The notes beneath the pieces are model-generated. The model was not told where the DNA came from and ran no database searches. It saw only the letters and a list, made by a program, of their open reading frames with translations. This document shows positions 33,642 through 46,600 of a DNA stretch of 64,000 bases, piece by piece. The DNA comes from Pleurodeles waltl (taxonomy: Eukaryota; Chordata; Amphibia; Caudata; Salamandridae). The translations under genes were made by a program, and so were the position numbers. Where the stretch lies: the NCBI RefSeq assembly GCF_031143425.1, contig NC_090440.1, forward strand, positions 1,263,855,123-1,263,919,122, given 5' to 3'. The stretch's first letter is position 1; each line of letters opens with the position of its first letter.

Positions 33642-36079
33642 TGTTAGAAATTGGATTTCTGGTTCACAGAGGTATCCACCCTGTCCAAGCAGGAGCCAAA
33701 ATCCTAGTCAGGGTAAATCGGAAACACACACTAAATGTTAACCTGTGTTCACCCTCTGGTAGTTTGGCACAGAGCAGTCAGGCTTAACTTAAGAGGCAAT
33801 GTGTAAAGTATCTGTGCAACACTTCAAACAGTAAAAACACCACATAAAAAATCCATACCAGGTTAGAAAAATAGAACTTAATTTATTAAACAAAACAACA
33901 AAAATCTAATAAATGGAAGTCGAGATATTAATTTTTAAAGATTAAATGTAAAATAGAGCTTAGAAGCAATAAGCGCTTACAGGGGATTTCTGGTTGCTCT
34001 GGACTGGGACAGAGTCAAGAGTTCAGGCCCCCTGCAATGGAGGGCAAGCCAGCTACAGGACCAATGCAGGGCCTGCTGAGAAACAGTACCTTAATCCTTG
34101 GTGCAACACGAGGTGCACTAATGACCCCGATCCAGTTGGGGTGTTACGCTGGAATTCTCCATGCAACGGCGGTGATGTGTCAGGTCTGAGTGCAATGTGC
34201 CAGTTCCAGGTGCAGCAATTTTGAATGCAATGCACCGGGTCAGTCCACGCTGGAGGGGTGACCAATTAATCTTCTCCACGCAATGATGGTGAAGCGTTGG
34301 TTCTGAAGTATTGATTCCGGGGTAATGCACCAGTTCTGTGTGCGATGCGCTGGTCTAGTCCCTGCTTCAGCAGTGATGCACGGATCTCACAGCAGGCAAT
34401 GCATCTTTCCAATCAGTTCAATGGCGGTGATACACAGGTTCTGGCAGTTGCAGCACATTACGCTCACTTCCAAGGGACTTGTAATTTTTTGGCACCACTT
34501 GGCAGAGCAGGACTTACAGCAAGTAAAGTCCAGGAGCTATTGTAGTTGGAAGGGAAGTCTTTGATGTCCTGAAGACTTCAGAACAGGAGGCAAGCCAGCA
34601 AGCCCTTTGAGTCGCTCTGATTCTGGTATGGAGAAATGCAGGCAATGGCAGCCTCTGCAAATCTCAAGAGAGGGGAGGGACAGGGCATAAAAAAAATAAT
34701 AACATTTTAAAAAATGTGCACGTTCCCAACGCAGATGCCTCACTCCTCTCCTCTTTGTCTGGTGTCCCAACATTCACTGGAACACCACTCGGACAACAGC
34801 ACAGGTTCCCCAGCAATCCTGACGCTGCTTTCATGCTCTCTGATTGATTGATTAATTGATGCTAAACCTTGCATGAAAGCAGCATCAGGATTGGTCTGAG
34901 CAGCTTGGACTGATGCTTAGACACAACTCTGGGATCTGCGCAGTTTCCCCAGTACAGGTGTGTGCACAGCTGGGTTGGAGAAATCTAAGTGTGCATGTGT
35001 GTTTGGCCGGCCTAAAATGGCCGGCCGCACACACATGTGCACTTAGGTGCACTCTCCTCCTCTCACCTCCCGTGGCCCAGCCCCATCCCTTTCAGAACAT
35101 GGTGCTGGCTGAGCCAGCAGCTGAAAGATAAAATGATAATTAAATATCATGACACTGCCCGTTCAGGTGTAGGTGCAATCTCCTCCCATCCATCCTGCCA
35201 AGATTGGCCCATCAGGATGGCCCATCAAGATGTTGATGGCTTATCTGTCACATCTATGCTCCCTTTGTGTGTGGCTGTTTAGAGGTAATGTGCAAGCCCT
35301 GCGGTCACCCCACCCCAGGTCTGCATTGGAGGCAAGCAGTAGCATAAATGGCTAATGTAAGAAAATGCCAACCTTCTAAAAGTGGCATTTTCAGGACTGC
35401 AATTTAAAATCCAACTTCATCATAAGTTGTGATTTTGAATTGTGAATTCAGAGACATCAAAGTTGGCCATTTATCTCTTCCAGATTAGGAATTACATTTA
35501 TAAGATGCAATAAGGTAATCCCAATGATATCCTATGGGAGAGATTGGCCTTGTAGTTGTGAAAATCTATTTTGGTTTTTTTGCTACCAGGGCATGTAATA
35601 CTAAAAAGTACATCTCCTTCCTTTTAACCTCATGGCACCCTCCACTGTGCTTCACATAGGGCCTGTCGCTGGGGTCACGTATAAAAGGTTTAGGCCAGGC
35701 AAGATGTATAACTTGACAGGTCGACATGGCTGTTTAAACTCCACAGACAGGCTCTGCAATGGCAGGCCTGAGACATGGTTAAGGGTCTTGTTAGGTGGTT
35801 GGCACTATCAGTGCTGCAGGCCCCCTAGTAGCATTTAATTTACACGCCCTGGGCACAAGTTCAAGTACTGCCCTTAAGAAGGGACTTATAAGTAAATGAA
35901 ATATTCCAATTGTGTGCCGATGTTACCGTGTTTTAGGGGAGAGAGCACAAGCACTTTAGCAGTGATTGGCAGTGGCAAAGTGCTCAGAGTCCTAAAGCCA
36001 GAAAAAAGCAGGTCAGAAAATGGAGAGAGGCAGGCAAAACATCAGGGGGAAGACCACCCTAAGGCTGTCAGCTCTAACA
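33642..36079 (-). mobile_element. LTR-like element, full-length copy B (2.4 kb)
   Basis: It begins TGTTAGAAATTGG and ends AGCTCTAACA. On both sides the tandem-repeat unit continues (GTGGATTTTTG to the left, GGCCCTAGCTCA to the right, matching the unbroken unit at 33247-33275), which shows the insertion directly. Flanking 5-mers TGTCC and CGGCC are a poor remnant duplication. It carries hairpins at 34815-34892 (arms of 22 bp, one mismatch) and 34985-35046 (around TTTGGCCGGCC). Confidence 0.7.
34815..35046. repeat. Two hairpins inside copy B
   Basis: First pair: 34815-34836 with 34871-34892 (AATCCTGACGCTGCTTTCATGC against its complement). Second: 34985-35046, a long palindrome with TGTGTGTTTGGCCGG on one side and CCGGCCGCACACACA on the other. 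They occupy the part of the element that holds the hairpins in copy A, with different sequence. Confidence 0.65.
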
Positions 36080-37259
36080 CGGCCCTAGCTCAGCCATCAA
36101 CAAGGGAAAGCTACAAAAGAATCCCTTGCAAACCTCAAACTTTGACTCAAAACAATTATATTTTCCTTGCGTTTCTCTGGTGGAAAGTTCTGATATCTGT
36201 GGAGAGCAGCAAACTTCCTTCTACCCAGAATTCCCCTATGTCTTCTGATAAAAATGGTACCTCATTTCGGTGGGTAGGCGAAGTGTCCATGAGAGGAAAC
36301 AACCCAAAATGCAACATGGATGCATCACATTTATCCACTCCTACTTGACCCATTTTCTGTGGGTAGCTGTGGATTTTGGATGCTAGCATAGCCGGACCTA
36401 TGGAAGTACAGCAACCCTGTACATTTGTTTAAAACTAAACACCTAGGGGAGTCTAGGGTGGTACAAATTGTGTGGATCTCACAAAATTATCTTACCCACA
36501 ATGCCCTCAAACCTCAAACTTTACATTAAGTTGCACTTTTTTCTTGCATGTCTATGACATAAACTTTCAGAATCAGCAGAAATCCACAAAATTCACACCA
36601 GCCAGAATTCTTCCAAGTGTTCCAACACAAATGCTACCTGACTTGTGTGCCTGGGGCTAGTGCACGTCACAGCCAAGTATCAAACCAAGGTCAATGGGAG
36701 TCTCATGGAGTGACTGTCATTGGCCCTGGTTTGATTTGTGCCTGTTGAAGGCACTAAGCTAAGTCACACAAGAGGGGTAACATTTTTATTAGACTGTGTG
36801 AGGGAACACTGGGTGGTAGGAATTATGTGGATTCCTGCTGATTCCAGAAGTTAACATCACAGAAATGCAAGGACTATATATGCAATTTTAGGCAAAGTTT
36901 ACAGGACATTGGGAGTAAGAATACTTGGTTGGATCCATGCAAGCCATATCACCCTGAAGTCCCCAAGATGTTTAGTTTTCAGAGATGTCTGGGTTTAGTA
37001 GTTTTCCCGGGTGGCAGCTGACCCAAGCCTGAAAAGTATCATTTAGCATAGGAGTAGGATAACATTGGGGCTTAGCCCAACTCTGCTACCCATATGTAGA
37101 AACAAAAGCCCAAAATCATAATTGCCCTTTTTTGACAAAAAGATGGGGATGTTTTTGTTCCCAGGTGGGCAGAAAGACTGTTGGGGTTGTATTGGATGTG
37201 GAGGCTAGGTCTGACATGTGAACAGGTGGGCAGGGCACCCTCACATCTTGTAGCGAAAA

Positions 37260-38400
37260 AACCCACACCCTAGTGTCTAGTAGGCTTTCTGCCCATCCTA
37301 CTGGGGCAGATTAGAGTTAAACACCATTTAACTGTCCCTGGGAGGGGTAGAAAGGCTATTGATGGTCATTTGATGAGTGAGGTTAGGCCCAATGTCTAGG
37401 CGGACCTCACCCACCCATTTCTCCACAACAAAATCATTCATAGTGTCAAGTGGGCTCTCTGTTCCCCAGGGATAGATTGGAGATAACAACCTCCCTCCAA
37501 TATGCCCCCGGGGTAAAGAAAGACATTTGAGCCTGGGTTTACTCTGGATCAATACCCATTGGCATGTTTGTCTTCTCACCCATCCAAATAGAAACCCTGG
37601 TGGTGTAGTGAGCCTTCCTCCCCGCGCTGTGAGCAGAGTGGAGAAAAACACCCTCAATCTGCCCCTGATGGGGGACAGAAAGACTGCTGGGAGTTATATG
37701 GGCGGGTGGACGCTAGGCCCAATGCCTGGGTGGGCCAACTACACCAACTTAAAACCTTATTAAATCCCAGGTGTGTAGTGGGCTTTCTGTGCCCCCATCC
37801 CCTGCTTTGCAGATTGGAGGTTGAAAGACTTCTGAACTCCGAGGGAGGGGGAAGTACTATCCCACTGCTGGGAGGCCACTCACCCCTCCAATTATAGCCC
37901 CTGGTGGTGTGCTGGCCTTTTTGCCCCCCTGCTAGGGTCAGATTGGAGGAAGGCACCTCCAATCTGCCTCCAAGGGGGACAGAAAGACTGCTGGGGATTC
38001 TGTGGGTGGGTGGGGGTCACGTCTGATGCCTGAGTGGGCCTCCCCCATCACTGGTGTCTAGTGGGTGTCCTGCGCCCTGGGGAGAAGATTGCAGGTTAGA
38101 ACCCCCAATCTGCTTCCAAGAGGGGAGAAAGACTCTTTGGCCCGGGGGGGGAGCACTCACCCATTGCTGGGGGCCACTCCCCTTCCAAATATAGTCCATG
38201 GTGGTCTAGTGGTCTTTCTGCCCCCCACTGGGAGCCGATTAGAGGAAGACACCTCCAATTTGCCCCTGATGGAGGACAGAAAAACTGCCAGGGGTTTTGT
38301 GGGTGGGTAGGGGCTAGGCCCAATGACTGGGAGGACCGCCCTCACACATTTATGGCCTTATAAAAAGATCCCTGGTGTCAAGGTTAGAACCTCCAAAAGA
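37260..38400. repeat. Tandem array, about seven units of 130-170 bp
   Basis: The marker (T)CTAGTGGGCTTTCTGCCCC recurs at about 37277, 37445, 37605, 37774, 37905, 38056 and 38202. Each copy is followed by a GGCAGATTGGAGG-like block, ACCTCCAATCTGCCCC and GGGGACAGAAAGACTGCTGGGG. Within each unit CAGATTGGAGG and CCTCCAATCTG form an inverted pair, so each unit can fold. Long ORFs on both strands across it (up to 109 codons) follow from the repeat composition. Confidence 0.75.
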
Positions 38401-38654
38401 CGTATTTGCCTGGGTGAAGGGAGAGCACAAGCCTATTGCGAGCAGCCAGCTCCCCCCTCAAAAAAGAATCCCGGGTATCTAGTGAAATGGATCCCTGCTT
38501 GGAGAAATCCCTCCCACAGCAACCTCCAAGCAGAGGTCCACTAGGGAAAGGTATCATTGGAAGGGGAAGATTCCCTCCTTTCCAGTGCTACCGCTCCCAT
38601 CTGAATCAGTACTGGGGGTGGGGGGCTGCGATATCCCCCCAAGCACTGATGCAG

Positions 38655-38692
38655 TGACAGTGAAATGAGCCGATTGGCTCATTTCACTTTAG
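38655..38692. repeat. Perfect hairpin
   Basis: Arms AGTGAAATGAGCC (38659-38671) and GGCTCATTTCACT (38676-38688), loop of four. It lies at the right edge of the tandem array, possibly near a transposon end. Confidence 0.7.
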
Positions 38693-39210
38693 TTTTCATT
38701 GTAATGATGTCAGCGTGTCATGTATGCGGATTGTCATTTCAATTTTTTTTTAAAGTCCAGGGTGAGGGGGAAGCTCTTCCCCAGCTCCCTGGGCTGATTT
38801 TAGTTTTAGCAAAAGGATTTCCTACCTCAGGTGCAAGGATGGCACCGAGCCGTCCTCAGCACACAAGGACTTGCATAGAGGATGGCATAGAGGCATCCTC
38901 TGCACGCACAGGGTTAATTGGCCTGTAGTTCCTCCTCACTTCTCCTTGTCATTTCAACTTTCTGTAGCTTCTTTCGGTTGCATGAGCAGCTTGGAAAACA
39001 ATATACCAACTCAATAAAATATTGAGGAAATAAAGTAAAAAGACCATGCAAAAGGAACTAACATTTTCTAAAGATGTCTATGGAGCCTCCATGAGCATTC
39101 TATCATTCAATGGAAGGATACATGAAACTGACCCTGTATGATGCAGTGGATCCCCTTTCTCAATCAGTATAGAGATTACCCTTCTATTCTTAGTAAAGTA
39201 CTCTGTGAAA

Positions 39211-39755
39211 GTAGGGCCCATATTTATCAGGTTTTGCATCACACTTACACAATGCAAGGGAACAGAAGGGCAACACAAAACCTTAATGAGATTTATGAAG
39301 CCACACAAGGCGACCTTACAATGGCTTGATAAATCCAGAGCATCACAAGGCAGAGCAAATTGCTGTCATATGTCACTCTGCAGCAGGGAGGTGTGACATG
39401 ACTGGAGTGTGGGTGTTCCCCTGCATCCACCCAGGGATTTTGACACATTCACAAATTTACCAACATTGGTAGACCTGGAAATGCATCAGAATTGTACACC
39501 TCCCCACCAGAGGCACAACGTTTTCAAAATATTTGTATTTCTCTGTGATGTTTCCTCTTTTAAGGGTTCTGCATTCTGCAGCCAACCTAGAAAGATGAAA
39601 CAGCCTCTGAGGATTGTTTTTGTGCAGGAAGGTGTCCCTTCCTGCCCAAAAACAGCACGGCCTGCAACACAGGCAACCTTGCAACATGACGCAAGGATGC
39701 TTGTGTTGGCACTAGGCAGCCAAAAGTGTGCCAGCTCTAGGAAAGGACAGGAATG
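39211..39755. mobile_element. MITE-like element beginning GGGCCCATATTTATC
   Basis: The left end GGGCCCATATTTATCAGG is the same terminal class as 16154 and 27060. The interior is rich in GCATCACAC, ATGCAAGG and TTTGCATC-like segments. A matching right terminus was not found, so it is probably truncated. Confidence 0.45.
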
Positions 39756-40955
39756 AACTGTAAAGAAATGTTACTTTATATCTATCTGTTTGAAATGTCA
39801 TGGATTTTCATTTGTGTGGCATTAAACTGTGTTTTTTTGTTTTTCATCAGTAATGAAAATGTCAAGATCTCAAAAATACATGGCAATCAATATTTTACCT
39901 AAAATACCTGCGCATAAAAATATTGTTTTTCTGCAACCGTTTTGTTCAAATACATAGAAGCTGAAATCTGCAAAGACTGAAATCTGCAAAATTGGCTTCT
40001 TCCCCATCCCACATTAACTTTAGTCACATCCCTCAAATACTATTAAGAAGGGTCCATTTATTTTCAGTGAGCACAACGCGCCTGCAGAGATTTTCAGAAT
40101 AGAGTTTCCCAGACCAAATATAATGATTGTAATGTCCATTAGTCTCATGGTCTATTTGGTTTCATTTTATAGAATTGTGGAGTTTTGCTCTGATAAAGGG
40201 AATGAGAAGGAGCGTAAAACACACAGAAAACTGAGCAAAAACAGTCCAATTTAAAATCTGGTAGAGTGCGAAAATATATATATGCTCAACCACAAGTCAC
40301 AAATGCGACACTAGTAAATATTCAATATTCACGTTTATAACAAAAATAAGCGACACCCTTCACTTGGGGAGAAAATGTCTTGAAGACAGACTTCATATGG
40401 TTTAACACGCTCATGTAGGTAATTATGAAATATAATTAGTGGTTGTCTGAAAATTGAAATTAGGTTTGTAATAAGGGCATATTGCATTTTACAAGCCAGG
40501 TCTGATTCACAGGTTTTGTGTCATGGGATGCACAGAACCCGATCCTATATGGATCACAACTTGCCCTTGTGCACTTTTCTAGCTCATGTAGCCTTCAAGT
40601 CACTTCCCCACCCGTCTTCGATTCTGTTTTGTTGGCAGAACCTCTAGTTTCAACACCCAGAGTCCTAAATGGAGTGAAGCCCCTCTCACTGGGAATAGGG
40701 GTGAAACGTCTGTCTGCTTTTACGTTTGTATTTCTAGCAAATGGCACCTAACACAGCTTTCTGTAATTGGGCTCCCAATGTGCCTTGTGAGCAAAGCTCC
40801 TGAACCAGAATTACTGGCACTTGTGAGGAGAGCCATAAAGCAGTTCTTTGTTGGAGATTCGGGCCTTCTAACCTCAGCAGGTCAAGAGATGTGACCGCAA
40901 CAGAGACCATTATGTTTTCGGCATTTCAGCTGGTCTGCCACAAAGCAATACTCCA
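39756..40955. other. Non-coding DNA, nothing recognised
   Basis: No ORF above 80 codons. No repeats that I can tie to another copy in the window. Confidence 0.35.
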
Positions 40956-41355
40956 TTGTGCAGTGCCACTTTCCCTGCACCCCTTAGTGCCCCCCTACTG
41001 CCAATATGTATGTGCCAAATTTAAAATACGGCGCACCATGGCGCAGGGTAGGGGGCAATAGCGTCATCCAATGTGATGCTGTTGATGTACTCTGCAGGGA
41101 TAGCACCAAAATGTTGGTACATAGGCTCTGAGCAGGCGATAAAAGTGCCGTAAAATATGGCGCAAGGAAATCCACAGATTTTCTTGCGTCATTTTTTCAG
41201 CCCCCACTAACGGGAGAATGCCCCCTTTGCACACATTATGCCAGCGTCACTATGTAATACAGCGTAGGGATTTCAGCCTCATTGGGCCACATTAAGGTCA
41301 CAATTAATGACGCTAGAGTAAGCAAGGTGGCGCTAGGGGATTATAAATATGCCCC
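40956..41355. mobile_element. MITE, same family as 21075-21588
   Basis: Shares CACCCCTTAGTGCCCCCCT, ACGGCGCACCATGGCGC and GACGCTAGAGTAAG-like blocks with 21075-21588 in the same order. It ends ATTATAAATATGCCCC. The left terminus is lost or diverged. Confidence 0.55.
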
Positions 41356-42813
41356 TCAATACCGTGGTAGAGTACTACGATACTCAGATAACATCTTCAC
41401 CATGTAAATAGAGAATCATTCTATTGGAAGTGAGAATTTTAACTGAGACAATGTGACCCTCGGAAAAAAGTACTGTTGACAGGCCTACATTTGAAGAAAA
41501 CAAGATTCTGGTAGAATGACAGCACTGTAATCCTGCCTTAAGAGGTATAAAGCATAAAGTTTCCCATAAAAAAATTAAATTGCACAACAGGGTCAGATTA
41601 TTTACCTGTGTCAGCTTGTCCAATGAACAGGACTGCGTTGTTGAGAATGAATTATCTGTGATTTGCAGTAAGTTTCACATACCAAGAAACACAATATGGC
41701 ACCTACCATTGAGAATGTCAGAATCAAGAAATAGTAATGGATCTTAGTGAAAGCGTCTTATTGCCCCGTTTGTTTACATTACTTTTATTTCTCTTTTGGA
41801 GTTGTGGTTTGTTGTGACTTTGAACTTTAAAATGAAGTTTATTTCTTTCTGCTATTAGGTTACCAGTAAATATATGTCATTTTACAATGATTTGCTTCTA
41901 AATTGTGCTAAGATTATGTAATTTTTTCAGTCTTATCTCCTAAAATCATTGTCAGGGCTGAGCCTGGCAAGCTTGCGACTTGTATATATTTACTCCACAG
42001 ATTAGCAGCCTAATTTAGAGCTTGATACATTTATGCATCAAAATACTCAACTATGTACTAAAGTGTTAATACGTGTGCAAATGTATTATAGTGTTAGATA
42101 GGCGCTATATTTATTCGTAGTAGAAGTCACTTTTATAGAATCAAGTTATAATTAAAGAAAGGGTTATGCTAACTGTATTTACTTGACTTCCATTTTGCTC
42201 TTATTATTAGTTTGTGTGGCTAGGCTTTATATCTGACTAGATTTTTTTCTGGTTTTCCTCTATTCAGAATACAATGTTTTCTTTAGTTGTTCCCATTTTT
42301 TCTCTCAATTTCAGGTGTCCTACCTACTTTATTAGTATAGAATACGCTTTTGTTGATGTTCAGAACTGAAAGATTAGGGGACAGTTATTGGAACTTGGCC
42401 TGATATACAGAGTGTGGAGATAGGTGAGAGCTTCCTGTGCCAGGTAGACTAAAGTATAGCTACTTTCAAGATTGCGCATTGGTAATGGGAATGTGGGGAG
42501 TTAACCTCCTGCCCCGGAGACCGCAACTGGTCAAACAAGAGGGAGCTGGTGTGACAAGGCTTCCAGAATGTTCTACCTTGTATTAACTCTGTGTCTCTTA
42601 GTATAGTTTAGCAGATCCTCACCTGTTTTTGCTGAAGGTCTTTTTCCGAGCTCTGCTGATTTTTCTTATTTAGGATGTTGAGCTTCATGCTTCAACTCCT
42701 GCACCTATTTCCCCTCATAGTTAACTTGGTTCAACAGATGATGATACCTTTTAGAATTTCCCCCTTACCACTTTTTATGCTTTATTCAGGTTAGGGAAGG
42801 TCCTTTATGAAAC
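41356..42813. other. AT-rich flank of the provirus
   Basis: No genes or repeats recognised. The last bases before the 5' LTR are TTTATGAAAC; the matching duplication on the other side lies beyond the window. Confidence 0.4.
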
Positions 42814-43600
42814 TGTTGTGTAGCCATTTTAGCTATCTTTTATATGTGTTATTTTAGCAAACTAGACCTTCCGCTGTGCACTTTAACCTAGATATATTTT
42901 ATTTAGCATTGTTATATCATTTTAACATTAGCCACATTTGCGTTTTATTTTCTCTATCAAACTGTTCTTCGTCTAGGTCAATACTGTGTTCTTTCACTCT
43001 GTGCTTTTCTCAAGGCTGCAGTAAGATAGGTTGCTGGCAAAAGTGGTATGCTTTGTCTCAATGTTCACAGAAACATACATACTCTTACATGAGGATCCTT
43101 TCTTGGTACATCAGATATTTTATTATACAAACAGTACTTTGACCCATATACATTAGAGAGAGATTCCAGCCAGTTGACCAAAACCGTATGCTGACTGCTG
43201 ATCGCTTCGATACAGCTGCTTACATAGACTACAGGCCTCTTGCTCAGGTATGAGGGATGATGTCTTCCCAGGGGGAACCTGAAAGGCAGAATTAGAGCTT
43301 AACATGCTGTGCAGTATGGTAGCGTTATTCTTGTGTTTTACTCTCCTTGTAACAATTTTAATCTTATTTTGCTTCATTGTCATAGTTATTGCAAAACATG
43401 CTTCCTTATCTAAGATGCAGTTACTTCAATAAAAACTTATTGAACTTTACTCTGCCTCTGATTGTCTTTGGATATGTGAGACTAATGTACCTGAGAGAAA
43501 CGGGTGAGTTCTGAGTGATCACGATTCCCCTGAGGAGTGATGTATGTCATGCACCCGGTTTCCCCAATTATCCCTGCTCTTAGGTGGAAATGATAGCCAC
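42814..43600 (+). repeat. 5' LTR (right end uncertain)
   Basis: Left end TGTTGTGTAGCC fixed by comparison with 63886. AATAAA at about 43428 is the likely polyadenylation signal, and the LTR should end shortly after it. I could not recognise a primer-binding site (TGG plus tRNA 3' complement), so the right boundary is an estimate. About 100 of the 115 comparable bases agree between the LTRs by eye. Confidence 0.65.
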
Positions 43601-43646
43601 ATTTCAGGGGTCTACCCTATTACTCCCACTATACCTGGGTAGAATT

Positions 43647-46600
43647 AAAGCATAAAACCAAAAAGTGGTCAAATAGTAGGGACTTTATATGACTTTATAA
43701 AGTCACCCAACAGAACTAAGAACACGTTCCGAGACATACAGAGGCCGACTGAAAGGTACTTGGGCGGAAAGCCGAAGGGGTATGAGGCACAAAACGCTTT
43801 ACATAATGGGAAACTGCAGCGCAATGCTTGGTTGAAACACAAGAAGGAGAGGTTTTGTTTGGTCAAGCTTCAGTCTGACAAGAGTTAATGAGTACAGGTA
43901 CCTCTCTCTAGTCCTGATGAGGCCCGTATTTGAAGGGGTCGAAACATGTCGACCTTTTGTATAATAAGAGAGGTTGCGAGGAAACTATCTATGCCCTATA
44001 AGGATTTTGGAACACATCTTTCTCTAAATAAGTATGAAAATAAAGAGGACATAGAGATGTGTTAGATAATGTAATCATCTCTTTGATGTGGATTTATGGT
44101 GAAAATAATTGAGATAACCACACAAGTTTTGAAATAAGTAGATGAGTGAAGGACCATATGTTTTATTGAATTTATCATTTGTTTGTTTATATGTTAATTT
44201 ATATGTATTATATGTTCTACATTGTCTTTTGGCTATCTTTATGGTGGAGTGAAAAAAAATGAGCTAAGAGTTTGTAATTAAATTGCATTTCCAATATTTG
44301 ATTTATAATTTCATTGGATGATATTAAGAATTATATATCTTCCCCTACTATTTGACAACTGTTGGACTTTTTGCCTTACGCAGGGTCATCCCCAGTCTTT
44401 TTGCCTCCTTCATCCTGGTTTTTCTGACCTCTCGCTGTTGGCTCTAGGACTCTGAGCACTTTATCACTGCTGACCAGTGCTAAAGTGCAGGTGCTCTCCC
44501 ATCTAAAGTTGGTATGATTGGCTTATACCTAATTGGCATATTTAATTTACCTATAAGTCCCTTGTACAGTGGTATCTCTATACCCAGGGCCTGTAAATTA
44601 AATACTACTAGTGGGCCTGCAGCGCTGCTTGCGCCACCCACTGAAGTAGACTTTCAAACCTGTCTCAGGTGCAGTTTTCTGCCACAGGGACCTGGCATCT
44701 AAATTTACTTGCCAGGCCCAGAACTCCCCTTTTACTACATGTAAGTCACCCCTAAGGTACGCCGTAGCTAGCCCTGTGGGCAGGGTGCCATGAATGTAGA
44801 AAGGCAGGACATGTGCCATATTGCTCGGCCTGTCCTAGTAGTGACAAACAGCCTAACTTGGTGTCTCACTGCTGTGAGTGCTGCCTTCTCATAGGATTTC
44901 ATTAGAAATGCCCTGCCTTATGTGTAAGGGGTATTGTCTGATTTATGAGAGGTAGCGTAGGCGTGTTTGGTATGGTTGTGATGGTGATAATAAATGCTGC
45001 TTACTGGTGTGGGTGTATTTTTTATTACTATCACAGAAATGCCACTTCTAGAAAGTGCGCATTTATCTGTGCTTATGACTCTGGTGTTTTGCAGCTTGAC
45101 TCCAATCCACGTCTGGGCAGAGTGACAGTTGGGGCTTTGTGCATACTTTTCAGACAGCCTGTACACAGGGTGGGTGGAGGTGTCACAGAGGTGCACCTGC
45201 ATACTGAATAGTCTTCCTGGGCTGAGAGAAGGGAGAGGCGGGGCACACCTGCATTTGTAAAGACTGTGCCCTGGCCTCACACAATAGGGTCGTTAACCCC
45301 CCACTGATGTTTGGAGCCTGTGCTGAAAGGAGAGGGGGGCACTCCCAGAACCAGTTGCAACTGGCTGGAACCTCCTCTCCCTACCATTGTAAAACACTGT
45401 AAGAACTGACTATAAGTACAAGGGAATTTTCCCCACAATTTGGAGACTCTTGGAATCATCTTGGAACTGGACACCAAATGCTGAAAGGACTCACCAGGAA
45501 CCGCCATGGACTGCTGCTGCTGTGCTGACCTGTGACCTGCCTGGTCACTGTGAAGGACTTGCCACTTGCTGCCTTTCCCTTGTGCTGGCCTATAGCTGGG
45601 CCCTCCACCTGAGGACCTTGTCTTAAGATTCTGCTCCCCAGGGGCAGGGTGCTATGGCCCCTGACCCCTGCATCCATTTCTTCACGAGGGGTGCTTCTCC
45701 GTGGTTGCGTCTGCCATAGCGCTGATTGCAGCGCGCATATGGAGCCTTCGGGGGCTCGTAGGCTCCTTGCTGCATTGTGCCCCTTTAAATAAGATCACCG
45801 CAGCGGCCCGGAAAGCCGGAAGAACACTTGCGCACCGCATCGGGTGCAGGCGAGTGTCTGCTCGGGCCCCAGGAGGGGTCTGATCTTCTTGTGGCTTCAT
45901 GGCATTACCAGGGGAAGGCGCGGGGAGTGCCCCCTTCCCCCTGGCCTCTGCGTTAGGAGCAGGACGCTCCTTTTCTGCTGTTAGGTAAAACGGGCATTAT
46001 TGTGGGCCCCCCCCTTGGTGGAAGGGCCAGTTGAGGCCTGGGTGGGCCCCCAGAGATCACGGGTCCCAGGAGGGGCCTGTCATTAAACCGGAGGGGGTGC
46101 GTGGTGCCCCCCTCCTGCCCTAAGTTGTTTTTGCTGGCTTTGGCCCCCCTCGTGAGGGCCGGTTGAGGCCCTGGGGGGCCCCAAGTAATCACGGTCCCCA
46201 GAGGGGACTGTCTATAAAAGAGAGGAGGTGCATGTCGCCCTCCTCTGACCCCAGAGTATAAGGGAGGCCCCCGTTTTGCGCATAGGAGCGCCGGGAGCCC
46301 CATTGTTCGCCTTCTAGGCACTGGAGGTGCCTTCATCGAACCAGGTACTGTTTAAAGGACCAATATAGTTGCAATCCAAAGTTCTTTCTACAGACTTTTG
46401 TTTGATTCATATATTACCTACCTGCGTTTGATGTTTTTACATATGTGTATGCAAATGTTCCTTTTATGGACATGCTTGCTAATATGTTTTTCTAACTTGC
46501 CATATGTTTTCTAATGTTCCTACTATGGGCATTTTATGATATTCTTATGACAAGTGCTGTGATGTAATAACGTGTTTTCCTGACTACTGCTTATGTTGCA

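Larger units (their letters stand above)
33030..37055. repeat. Tandem repeat, units of about 310-385 bp, split by an insertion
   Basis: Marker blocks recur in order: CTTCTGATAAAAATGGTACCTCA-like, GGTAGGCC, AACATGGA, CACATTTTTCCACTC, AGCTGTGG(G/A)TTTTGGA, CTAGCTCA, CTGTACATTTTTAAAAC and ACTTTCAGAATC-like. Copies begin at about 33100, 33480, 36230 and, more diverged, 36580. The array is interrupted by the LTR-like copy B at 33642-36079. It may be the internal repeat domain of a larger transposon rather than a true satellite. Confidence 0.55.

Noticed and set aside
37260..38400. CRISPR-like array (regular repeats of about 150 bp)
   Set aside because: Eukaryotic context, no short constant repeat with unique spacers, units diverged along their full length.
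1..42813. Host gene exons
   Set aside because: I looked for splice-bounded conserved coding blocks and found only repeat-derived or viral-like frames; small exons cannot be excluded without transcript data.
43500..43640. Retroviral primer-binding site
   Set aside because: TGGAAATGATAGCC at about 43583 begins with TGG but does not resemble any tRNA 3' end I know; not annotated.
45701..46336. Open frames in the GC-rich middle of copy C
   Set aside because: Both strands are open because of composition, and the equivalent region of copy E (600-1300) does not keep the frames.
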